This document shows positions 51,740 through 62,140 of a stretch of DNA of 64,000 nt, in pieces. The stretch comes from Psettodes erumei (taxonomy: Eukaryota; Chordata; Actinopteri; Pleuronectiformes; Psettodidae), in the NCBI GenBank assembly GCA_016785225.1, contig JAFBJZ010000612.1, positions 2,128,001 to 2,192,000 of the forward strand, in the 5' to 3' direction. The notes under the pieces were generated by a model. That model saw nothing but the letters and a program-made list of their open reading frames with translations. It did not search any database and had not been told where the DNA came from. The translations under genes and the position numbers were made by a program. Position 1 is the stretch's first letter, and the number at the start of each line of letters is the position of its first letter.

Positions 51740-52324
51740 GCCATCATGCAGGAGGCTGAGGCGAGCCGTGAACTGCTGAGTGCTCCTCCTTACTGCTGAC
51801 TTGCCAAACACTTTTGGCAGGCGCTCAAAGTGCTCAGGAGTCGGCCCCGTCCTCGCGTCCATACAGTAAGCTCGTACCTGCCAAGAGCTTCACGGCTTCG
51901 CGGCTTTTATTTGTCACTTAGAGCTGGAAATGGAGGCTGGGGTCAGGCAGAGTTCACACGCTGTGTGTGGTTACAAGTGATTTGTCGGGGGGCTGATTGA
52001 CTCAGCGGCTGCCCGACTTTAGCGCTGATAATGCTGTAGGTTGTCAATGCGATTGTTCCGATCGTTTTTTAAAACCACTTTCTGTTGAACAAGTTATGTA
52101 TTATTTGGCTACTGTTATTGACGTTATTTGGACGCCAGTTTTAACTCTACTTTGTACCATCTGGGAGTGACAGCGGGTGATAACTTTTCTGGAATGGGGA
52201 GAAAATGAAAGAGAAGCTTTCAGGACGTGGACCTTTATTTGGAGCCGCCGTCCCAAGCCCTCGTTATTGGCTGCATACGTGATGGATGGACCCTCTCACC
52301 CCGCAGCCACGCTTGCATCGTCCC

Positions 52325-52366
52325 GTTGTGACGTCCACGTTGTGACGTCCACGTTGTGACGTCCAC
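52325..52366 (+). repeat. three tandem 14-bp units with CRE-like cores
   Basis: The unit gttgtgacgtccac is repeated three times without a change. Each copy contains TGACGTCC, one base from the ATF/CREB palindrome TGACGTCA. Confidence 0.9.
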
Positions 52367-54515
52367 GTTGCCTCGCGAGAAGTCGACAGGAGGCCGTCAG
52401 GTGCCGACTGGACACAGGGTGGAATCGGCGGGTGCGTTCAGCCCCGTCTTTGTCACGGGCGCGACGTGCCAGGGTTAATGTTGTACGTGAACATTTTGAG
52501 AGGGAAAGGCAACATGCAACACGCAAGCGGCAGTTTCTGCCGAGTTCCTCGTTCTACAGTTACGGTTGTAAATGCGGTGAGTCCCGCCATAAAGCTGCGT
52601 GTAACGTCAGCGACTGGAGAGACGCTACGGGCAAAGACACGCTTTTTCAAAGCAGCAGTCAGTGCAGACATCTTGGACACCTGTTTATTCAGACGAGTGG
52701 AAGGGAAACATCCAAAATACACTTCCAGGTGTTTATTCTACCACACTTTGTTTCCGTGTATAGAGTTCAATCTCAGCACATATGTTTAAAGGTTTTTCCT
52801 CCTGGTCAGAACCTCCACTCCAACACTGCTAACATTCAGTTTGCTTCCTGTCTGAAGGCTTTTACAGAGGGGGTTGTTCATATATCATTCATAGCTTGAT
52901 TTATATGGCATTTTATTCTGAAAAACATGGCGAAAATGGATTTTTTTTTTTATGGTTGGTGAGAGTATTTTCTGATTTATGGAGCGATAAAAACCGTAAA
53001 TGACATCCCGCCTGTGAAAACCTTTGTGTCTGATATAAATGCGGCCCGGCCACTCCTCTGTACACGGTTTACTCTCGGACGGAAACCTTTGAATTTTGGA
53101 GCAAACATACTACACGCTAATAGTGACGGTTAAGCAACGTTAGCGGTATCTTTCAAAGGCAAAGCTCTAACTTGTTGTGTAGTGTCTGTGTGTTGGGGGC
53201 GTCGCCTCCTCTAACCTGTGACCTGCAGGTCTGCTGACAAAGTCCCACACCCAGGCACACGGTGCTCTCTTTCACATCCATTTAAAACTGTGCTTTTCTT
53301 TCACTTCACTCAGACTGACTTTCTCCCATTAACCGTAATATCTGTGAGCCTGCTGGCGTTGGCCCCCACCCCCCCCACATATCTCCCCTCAACGCTTGAA
53401 ATAGCGTTCATTAAAAGGCAGACGGCGAGGTGTAGTAAAGATGATTTCCTCGGTTTTGCTCCAGTGATTACTGTCACATTGTCTCGGGCTCCGTCTGGGG
53501 GGGGAGATTTCCCTGCTCTCATTTGCGTGGTGCGCCCACTCTCCCATCGTGGAATAGCTACAGTCTGGTCTTTAACGTGCCAGACTATAAGCGGGGGAGT
53601 TTCTGTGGAAACCGATGTATGGTGCCCCGGTTTACATGTATGAACTCCCGCGAGGACACTCTCTACATACGTCAACTATTTAAGGGCTCTGGGCGTGTTC
53701 AGTGCTCGTTCTGCCATGAAATAAAAACAAGCTGACACTGAATTTCACATTATTTTCCTGCGATACTGTTGATTTGAAAGCGGCCGTCGCAATTCCACAG
53801 GTGTCATAAAAGTCAAGCATCTGACCCCCCCCCCAAAAAAAAATCATAAAATAAAATACAAAAATAGTTGAGAGCCAGATCTGCCAAAGAAAACTGGTTC
53901 ATCACAAATCTACAAGTAGTTTGGCGAACAAGCTGCACACTGAGTAACAGCTTAGCCGCCGCTGATGTAAGTGCAGTCTGTGCAAGCAGAAAAAGAAAGT
54001 TTAGCGTTTACGTCAAATTTTTGTCCCGGTCTCTCTCTGACCCCCTGTCCCTCCATGCCTGGTCAAAGGTAATTCAAACTGATGTTGATGTGTCTCGTGA
54101 CATGAGTGGATTTGCCGAGAAGGGAAGGGCCTCCCCCTCAGTAATCAAATGCACTGCATGCGGGGGAAAACGCTGACTCCAGGTCAGCACGTGCATGGAT
54201 TCTTTCGTGCTGAATTCTATGTAGTTCAGCTGAAACAGCTGCCTCTTTGCATTGAAATCTGACACTTAACTCGAAACAAACTCTTCCATCCTTTCTCTGC
54301 CGCTGTTTGACGTTCCTGCGGGTCTCAGTCGTCGGCCCACGGTACCTCTGGTTCACACGCATGAATATTCACGAGGTCGCAGTCATTGTTCGTCTCTGAG
54401 TCAGAGCCTGGAAATGCAAACCTCCTCACACGTGTTGGGATAATATCACTGAGCAGTTGCCTCCTTGTGCTCTGAGTCAACTCGACATGCAGTGAGCGTG
54501 GCTGACTCCATGCCA

Positions 54516-54632
<117 letters not shown>

Positions 54633-54637
54633 CACAG

Positions 54638-54738
54638 GATCCCTGGCCGGCTCAACGACAGGCGCACCCCCCTCGGAGAGCTCAACTGGATCTTCACAGC
54701 CATCACAGACACGATCGCCTGGAATGTGCTGCCTCGAG
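54638..54738 (+). CDS. rptor: rptor exon 8: RNC domain, behind a GT-repeat acceptor
   Basis: This 101-nt exon completes a Lys codon, encodes IPGRLNDRRT through AWNVLPR and gives one base of an Asp codon, about human residues 298-331. The segment GELNWIFTAITDTIAWNVLP is essentially invariant in animal Raptors. The acceptor is unusual: a perfect (GT)56 tract stops 7 nt before the exon and the final bases are ggcacag. The donor g|gtgaga is good. The length is not a multiple of three, so skipping this exon alone would shift the frame. Skipping it together with the next exon (246 nt) would not. Confidence 0.97.
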
Positions 54739-54797
54739 GTGAGACTCGACAAATGTGAAGGATGTATAACCACACAACAAATGGTTTTTGATCACAA

Positions 54798-55328
54798 TTA
54801 AAAGAATAATTCCAATTCACAACAACCTGAGATTTGATGTCGCAGCTCTGACCCTAACTTCAACAAATCATGCCCACACTGGACCCAAATTTGATCAAAT
54901 TCAGAGCAAAGTGACATTGCTAAAGAGAAATCAAATGGGTCGAGAAACACAGGTCCTGAACCGATTCACTGTTGGCCAAAACCCTCCCACCAACAGCAAT
55001 CGTCCAATCATAGATTAGCCACCATAACAGCCAAGCCGGTGTTAAACAGTGTCTTTATCTGCTCTAACATAACATTAAACCTCCGCTGTGTGTGGACACC
55101 GGTACTTAATGTCTGCTCCAGCATCCTCAGCCAAACGTGTTAACCAGCCTCCAGTAGCATTAACACATCTGCTTATACTGACAGTGAAATGCAGTGTTCC
55201 AACATGTGAACAAGAAAGCATAACTTCTAAAAGTAGAAAGTTAAACTGGTGAATAAAATGTTATAATAACCGACAGAAAGAAAACCCCAAAACTAAGAAA
55301 AACCTAATAAATTGGAATTATCCTTTAA
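54798..55328. mobile_element. MITE-like element with TTAA target-site pattern
   Basis: The two ends are inverted repeats: the left reads TTAA AAGAATAATTCCAATT and the right, reverse-complemented, reads TTAA AGGATAATTCCAATT. They differ by one inserted base and one substitution. Both are bounded by TTAA, the target site of piggyBac-type transposases. The 531-nt body has no usable open frame for a transposase, as expected for a non-autonomous element. It lies 59 nt after the donor of exon 8. Family assignment is inference; no database comparison was possible. Confidence 0.6.
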
Positions 55329-56033
55329 AGCCAAAAGGCAAAGAACTTTAGGGCCTTGATTTCCTTACTAAAAACACATCCAGGCAGTGATGAAAGACGG
55401 AATGACCCGCGTCTTTGGCTCAAAGGGAGCCCAAATTAGGGCAGCTAATAAAAACAGTGAAGCGGTGACACGTCAGCCAAAGTAAAAGTTTGAGAGCGTC
55501 CCCACAGGGCGGGGAAAAAATGCCAAGAGTGCCGCAAGGGCAGGATGGCTCCTCAAATGGAGACGAATTGCATCGAGAGCTTCTCGCGCCGTAATTGGCC
55601 GACGTCATTTCAGCCGCAATTTAACGGCGTCAAGTGCGAGCCTGCGTGCACGTGCGCACTGAGGCGACGCTTACAGTACACACACGTGCATGCTGCCAGT
55701 AAACCCACAGGCTCATCTTACCAGGATGAAAATACACATGCACTCTTGTTTTTTTGGGGGGGGATGTGTGTGTGTGTGTACTTATCTTTTCGCCCGTGGC
55801 GCGCACATCTTCTCTCCCTGCTCACCTGTCTCCTGTATGCAACACACATCCACAGACACACACACAAACGCACACTCAGACTCTCCTGAGACAAACTGTA
55901 GCGGAGTTAGAATAGCAATGTGACAATGCTGATGGCTGCCAAAGCCTTTTAAACCCCCGGGGCTCTACTGTTAATGAAGCAGCCCACATCAGAGAGAATC
56001 CCTGTAATGAAGGCACTGCACACCTAATCCAAA

Positions 56034-56044
<11 letters not shown>

Positions 56045-56065
<21 letters not shown>
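56045..56065 (+). repeat. (CA)10 microsatellite
   Basis: Pure CA run in intron 8, preceded by a short CT run. Confidence 0.92.
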
Positions 56066-56526
56066 TGATACACTTCAACATTTTAAACAGCTCAATGCTA
56101 ACGGCAGGCACCGAATTCATCAGGCGCCGTCTCTCATAAGTACTCCACGCATGCGCGCGCACATATTTGCTAACGGGGGAATCGCACTCATAAGCCGGAG
56201 AGATTGCCATGGGATCGGCCTCGGCCCCATTAAAGTGAATTAGTGAATACATTAATGAGCAGATGAAAATGTGACCACGACACGGCTTTAATCTGCAAAT
56301 CGCTGCCCTCTGCACGCTGCATGCGGGCACCCTGCTTTTTCTCCAAAGTAGCCGCTTGGCTCTCATTTAAGCGTTTCTTTTGCTCAGGTGTATTTTCATT
56401 CCTTCCATCCACGCTTCCTGCGCTCCATTTTCCTCACACGTGATCCAGCGTTTGTGGTAATTTTATTCATTCGGTTCATGATGATGACGTCGTCTCCTCT
56501 CTCTCTCTCGCTCTCTCTCTCGTCAG

Positions 56527-56671
56527 ATTTGTTCCAGAAGCTGTTTCGTCAGGACCTGCTGGTTGCCAGCTTGTTCCGCAATTTCCTACTGGCAGAGAGG
56601 ATAATGAGGTCCTACAACTGCACGCCGGTCAGCAGCCCGCGCCTGCCGCCAACATACATGCACGCCATGTG
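56527..56671 (+). CDS. rptor: rptor exon 9: end of the RNC domain
   Basis: The 145-nt exon completes an Asp codon, encodes LFQKLFRQDL through TYMHAM and gives two bases of a Trp codon, about human residues 331-379. It carries the helices QDLLVASLFRNFLLAERIM and the proline-rich stretch TPVSSPRLPPTYMHAMW, which close the caspase-like domain before the alpha-solenoid. The acceptor is preceded by a clean CT tract, and the donor tg|gtaaga is strong. A (GT)16 tract begins 57 nt into the following intron. Confidence 0.97.
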
Positions 56672-56726
56672 GTAAGAGGCACAGCGGCAGAGCTCAGAGG
56701 GCCCACGTTCACGCGAATGTTCTCGG

Positions 56727-56728
<2 letters not shown>

Positions 56729-56760
<32 letters not shown>
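56729..56760 (+). repeat. (GT)16 microsatellite near the exon 9 donor
   Basis: Starts 57 nt after the donor of exon 9. Confidence 0.95.
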
Positions 56761-56763
<3 letters not shown>

Positions 56764-58333
56764 GCGGTCGCAAAGATTTGCCGTTTGTTCAGATGCGCAG
56801 TTAAAGACAGGTGACAAGTTTGTTGATGAGACGCCCTGTTCAGATCGTCATGGTGTGGTATGTGTAACTATGATTTTAGTGGTTACTTTCAGAGAAAACA
56901 AACACCATGCAGAGATTAAAAGACGCTGTCAGCCTGCTCACTTGCACACAAGTGGCCAATCTGCCTCGGGGCTGATTTGCCAAAAAGTTATGGGCTCATA
57001 AATTCAATGAAAACTCCTCTCTTAAACTATTTTCCACTTGTTAAAAAAAAAGACCATATTGTTTGGTTTTGTAATTTCCCTTATCACCACAGGTCACTGG
57101 AAAAACAGAACATGTCCAGCCACAATGAGATATTCATCCAGTAGCGCTAAGAAGGTCGATAGAAATTTCTGCCGTGTGCATTGAGCGCAGTTTAAGGTGG
57201 TTAACAGAAAGACCGGGGGTTGGTTTGCTGCCTTCAAACATGGGAGGAGAAAACAGTTCCCCGCCCCGACCGGCCACAGCTCAGCAGCCCTGTCCACACA
57301 CAAACACACTAAGACACGTAGACTTTTCCTGAAGCGCAACAAAACCCAGGTGGGTTTGCATGGTTTCAGCAGCTAACCGGTTGGGCTAACAAATTACAGA
57401 AAGAGAAACAGACGTCGGTGGTGTTTGCTTCCAGGAGTCGGGCTAAGCTGAGCAGCTAAACACACCCTCACACACGTCCAGCTGATGTTTACAGACTCGC
57501 ACGAGTATTTCTGGTGGAGGCACAGGGAACTGACTGGTGCTTTGTCGAGAGCGGTCGACACAATGTCAAACTTCGCAGGTGTGGTTGCTTTCTGCACAGG
57601 TTGTTGATATTGCACGGCACCATCAGGAAGCAGGTTCTCATTCAGCACAAGACAGCAGCTGTTAATGCACCACTCACATCCCCACACCCACATTGTAAAA
57701 AAAATTATGTGTATATATATATATATGATGAAATGGTTTAATTACTTTCTCAAGTTCTCAAAATAAATGTAGCGTGAGGAAGTTTGAGCCAAAGCACATA
57801 GGTGTTTTTACTTGCTTCTGTCCTCACAAACACACACACACCTCGAAGTATAACTTCCATGACTTTGCTCCTCGGTCTTTTTGTGCGGTGACCGGTGCAG
57901 GTGTCGCTGCACGCGTCGCTCTCCGTCTCGTAAAAAGGCAGAGAGGAGCCGCGGCGGCGGCAGCCTCGGTCGACCTGAATGCGGCGCAGGCAGACACGAG
58001 ACAGATTGTTCATAAAGCGGGGGCACTTCTTTTGCTTTACGCGTCCGCCCACTCCGCAGCTGAAGGTGCCCGCCTTCGAATGAAAACAGCTTGATAGCGT
58101 CTGCTCTCTGGGGGATATTAAAAGACTTTGTGGGACACAAAAGGTTTAGGTTAAAAGCAGCGGCGCCGCAAACAAGCAAACCAGTCCACCACCACCCCAA
58201 AAAAAAAAAAAAAAAAGAAGCAGTACGTGGAATTAGTCGCACAGCTTCAAACTTGAGCCAGAAGTTTGAACAGTTTTACACTTTGCACCATCTGGGTGAT
58301 TTGTCTTCGATGCGTTCTCATTACGAGCGCGGT

Positions 58334-58334
<1 letters not shown>

Positions 58335-58367
<33 letters not shown>
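58335..58367 (+). repeat. (CA)16 microsatellite
   Basis: Pure CA run in the middle of intron 9, complementary to the GT tracts at both ends of that intron. Confidence 0.95.
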
Positions 58368-58369
<2 letters not shown>

Positions 58370-61300
58370 AGTGCTGAGAAGCCTCCCTGTTGTCCATTGA
58401 CTTTACATGCTCCTCCACACTGTGTAAGATCATCATCTATCTCTCTTTAGTTACACTTTCTCTCCGTCATCTATAAATGCCTCCCTCCACCTCTCCCACT
58501 CATTATCCGGCCCGTGTTTGGAAGAAAAAAAAAAGAGAACGCTCTCACTCGACTTGTTGTGTAACACCCTGGCATCGCTCATTGTGAACAACACTGCACC
58601 GTCTTCTTTGAGCAAGCAGCGGTCTTTCTGCTCTCGCTCGTACGACCCATTATTTCAGATTGTGCGCACATTACGCTGTTTACCGCCGGGGAAATTGGGA
58701 GTCGCACTTTGTTTCGGCACGGTACATGCAGCATTAAGCAGAATGACGACGGTGAGGCGCTTTAAGAGCGCGGGAAAGAAGACTGAGAGGGCGATTAAGA
58801 ATGGAAGTGCCAGAGATAAGAGGCGGGTGGAAAAATAAAAGTTTGGATCAGCACAGATTGGAGGGTGGGAGGTTGGAAAGGAGGAGCGAAGCAGTTTGGG
58901 GCCTCGCTGATCGATGCTGGTGTCCCGTCACGAACAGCGATTGTTATTCAAATGGGGCAGAACAAGAGAGAGCAGATAAACCCAAGGCTGATTACTCCCC
59001 CGCGGACAGTTTCAGTGTGTGTTTGTGAGCGTGCGTCGCCGCGCCGTTCTCTGCGGGCCACGGGGAAAAGAGCTTAGTCAGCTGCCAACTGGTTCCCCGC
59101 CCTCCTCTGATGTCGACAGGCGCTCGGACGGGTGTTGGTGGCCAGGCGCTCGCTTGTATTGGCTGGCATCGTCCAAGTCGATTCCGTCATTTCAGATGGC
59201 GCCGCGGCCTTTTCCCCCGTCATCGCGTCTTAGCTAATTAGTGGGCTCTATCTGCTCCTTTCCTCTCCATGAGGTTACGCAAACACGAGTAGCGATGGAT
59301 ATTTGTTTGAAGTAATTCTACACAATTATGATTACAGTTAGAGTATTTTTGTCATATCTGTTTTTTTTCGTGCACATTAGGAGACTTGCCTTTCAAATAC
59401 TGTATTTCATATTCATATATTTCACTGGTTTTGCGCTTTTGTCAACCTGTCAATACTTGCGTGACACAGAATGAGTAAAAAAAACCGATCAGATCATTTT
59501 TCAAAACCCACTTTCAAACCAAGTGCGTCTCTTCGTGGGTCAACTTTTTATTGGCTACTTTAATATTACGAATAATATAGGAGCTTATAGAATTGCAGGC
59601 TTTTCATAAAAGGATTCAGCAGCGGCCGTGCGCCCAGAGCTCAGAACACATTCAGCATCGTTTGCTTAGCAGCAGTTAATCAGGCCAGCACAATGTGGCA
59701 GGGACCTAGGGACTGTCAAGGACAACAGCGTAGACACTGTCAGCTGAGACGAGGTGACATCACGGCGAATGCCGGCACGTCGTGTGACGAGCCATCGAGC
59801 TCACGTTAGCCCGTCTTAGGTCACATCAGAAACATCCCTGAGAGGGATGTGTTCAGGTCAGAAGTCAAAAGCTACATAGTGACGTCAAGTTTTCGCCCCA
59901 CTTTGATTCTAAATTCCTGCCTGTTTTTAAAATCAGAGGGAGTTACGCTTTCCCCCAAAATATCATCATCGCCAGTTTTATCCATAAATCTGATGACAAA
60001 TCCTGGAAAAGTAAATCCAGTGGTGGTTGTCTGTACTGCAGACGGACGCTGCTAATAGCTTGGTGTATTTCTAACAGCAGCGGGTGTCTGAGTTCGGTCA
60101 CCCACCCGGTAAAATTCCGAGTCTCACCTGTCGCCCGCGCTACCTGCGCTGGCTTCACGTGGCTGTGCATGCAGGAAACTACTACAGCTGCTGAAAGTGT
60201 GTTTCACCGACTCCCAGTCAACAGTAACATCTGTCCAGGCTCTACATATGAAAAACTGCCTGTTAATATTCACTTCCCCTGTTTGATAAACAGATCAATT
60301 ATGAAGCATTATTGAAACCTTGAGTGTCAGCTTTATGAGAGGTTGTATCCCCACACAGAGACTTTAGCAGAAGACTACCAGCCCAGATCTGTAAATGACT
60401 TTACCTCTCGCATAATGGCTACCGCCCGGTCTCAAGCAGAAAGGCTGCGTCAGGGATTTTAAAACCACTTCGCATAAAATACAGCGAAGTGACACGCGCG
60501 ACACTGCACTTGGATGCGCGTCCACAAGCTTCTTTTGTGTGTCGCGGTCTTGAATGATTTCAGAAGTGCCACGCGCAGCAGCCTGTTAGATAACGCCAGT
60601 GTAGGAGGCAGAAGCAGCAAAATGTGGAGCACCTGTTCCTACTAATACAGTAATGTCTGTTCTGCTGCTGCTGGAAGCCTAAAGGACTTCCCTGCCCCAG
60701 GAGCAGCTGAGTCAATAAATCCTCCCGTTTAACCTGAACTTGTACCATCTGACACGACTGCGGGAATTTATTGCCTCTTTTTTTTTTGTTGAATTTGGAA
60801 AAAACAATTTAAAAGCGGCTGATGGAGCAGACGCGCTCTGCGGCCTGCTGCGATTTATCCTTTTCCCGCCGCTCTCGTTTCGCAGCGGTGCCGTCGAGCC
60901 GCCGTTTGCGTGGCGCACGCGTGTGACAGCGGTGGATCTGCTGCATCATGGCATGATGGAGGGGCACTCCATTATAGCACTCTCAGCTAATGGCCAAAGC
61001 TGTTTAAGCAGAAGAAAGAGTCTCGGACAGAGTGTACTTAGTGTCACTCATTCAGCATCACATTACATCGCAGAGCATCGACTGGGAACATGACTCAACC
61101 CCGAGCTGGTGCTAACTGAGAGGAGAGAGCCCCATCAAGGCCCCTAGCTCAGTTTGCTGCAAGAAAAAGGAAGCAGAAAGAGGAAGGAAAGCGAGACAGA
61201 GAGAAAGAGAGAATAGAGGAGCTGTGATAAGGTTTGATGTGCGTTACATAACCCCATGAATTAGATATGGTGGCCATGAGAGAAGAGCTGGTGTTTAAAG

Positions 61301-61547
61301 AGGGGATAAAGGCTCCTTGCTGCCCTCTCCAGGACCTCGGGCTGGGAATGCAATGAGATGCGAAGGTGCGGAGAAGGGGGGGGGATGAGATGGAGTGGAG
61401 GAGGTTAAAAGAAACACATGACTTATTGATGAGATGCTTTTTTAATTATTTCCTCAGCTCACAATAAGATTCCATTAGAAATGCAACACATTTGTATGGT
61501 TTTAGGCGATCTTCCTGACAATGTACTGTATGCTGTACTTCTAATCT

Positions 61548-61548
<1 letters not shown>

Positions 61549-61600
<52 letters not shown>

Positions 61601-61634
61601 GCGTGTGTGCGTGTGTCCGTGTGTGCATGTGTGT
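61549..61634 (+). repeat. (GT)23 plus interrupted GT/GC at the exon 10 acceptor
   Basis: Pure GT runs to 61594 and then alternates with GC, CC and AT steps to 61634. The tract is followed by ttacctctccgcag and the exon. Confidence 0.95.
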
Positions 61635-61647
61635 TACCTCTCCGCAG

Positions 61648-61723
61648 GCAAGCATGGGACCTGGCTGTGGACATCTGCCTCTCTCAGCTCCCGACCATCA
61701 TCGAGGAAGGCACCGCCTTCAGA
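61648..61723 (+). CDS. rptor: rptor exon 10: start of the solenoid region
   Basis: The 76-nt exon completes a Trp codon and encodes QAWDLAVDICLSQLPTIIEE and GTAFR, about human residues 380-404. It is alpha-helical and connects the RNC domain to the armadillo/HEAT repeats. Its acceptor has only a very short pyrimidine stretch (cctctcc) behind about 86 nt of GT-rich repeat. The donor aga|gtaagt is strong. The length is not divisible by three, so exon skipping would cause a frameshift. The following intron is phase 0. Confidence 0.97.
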
Positions 61724-61764
61724 GTAAGTGTCAGTGTGTAACTCTTTGCTGGTGAAAACACAGA

Positions 61765-61965
61765 CCTTGTTAGGACCAGTAGTCCTCACGGGGACCAAAG
61801 CCCAGTCCTAATGAAATGGCAAAATATCTGAGGACCTGGTTAAACTTCGGGTGAGGGTTAGGGTTAATCTGTCAACAATCAATGGAATTCAACGTGATGT
61901 CCTAACAGGGATTGCTGTGAAAACTGTGTGCGACTGTGTGTGTGTTTGTGTGTGTGTAGGTTAGT
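61765..61965 (+). repeat. dispersed repeat with 'cttgttaggacc' / 'ggttagggtt' motifs, ending in GT run
   Basis: The stretch carries ccttgttaggaccagtagtc, cctcacggggaccaaag, a telomere-like gggtgagggttagggttaa and gtcctaacagggattgc, and then a GT-rich tail. This arrangement recurs beside GT microsatellites in many percomorph genomes, from memory. It could be a short interspersed or MITE-type element. A shorter, poorer resemblance occurs near 47600-47655. Confidence 0.4.
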
Positions 61966-62108
61966 GATTACAGGACATCTAGTTCTGATGGATGGCTCTT
62001 ATCTTGGATCTGTCCACCACTGGCACCCATAAACCTCACACAGTTCTTGTTTGCACTGCAAGTTGTCCACCACCAGCATCTACAGCGTCTCTATTAATCT
62101 CTCAAAGT

Positions 62109-62111
<3 letters not shown>

Positions 62112-62140
<29 letters not shown>
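62112..62140 (+). repeat. (AC)14 microsatellite
   Basis: Pure AC run about 390 nt into intron 10. Confidence 0.95.

Larger units (their letters stand above)
54739..56526 (+). other. rptor: rptor intron 8 (1.8 kb)
   Basis: Much of the first third is the TTAA-flanked MITE-like element described separately. Later come a G-run followed by a short GT run at about 55756-55779 and a (CA)10 tract at 56045-56065. The acceptor region is a (CT)-rich block ending ctcgtcag. No additional exon is seen. Confidence 0.85.
56672..61647 (+). other. rptor: rptor intron 9 (5.0 kb), GT tract at each end and CA tract in the middle
   Basis: The intron carries (GT)16 at 56729-56760 near its donor, (CA)16 at 58335-58367, and (GT)23 from 61549 grading into interrupted GT/GC to 61634, against the acceptor. 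An A16 run at about 58199-58216 and a short AT tract near 57713-57726 are also present. The final acceptor is ttacctctccgcag. No other gene is recognised in this stretch. Confidence 0.85.

Noticed and set aside
61840..61870. Telomere-like gggtgagggttagggtt as an interstitial telomere
   Set aside because: Only about two units. It fits better as part of the dispersed repeat described in intron 10.
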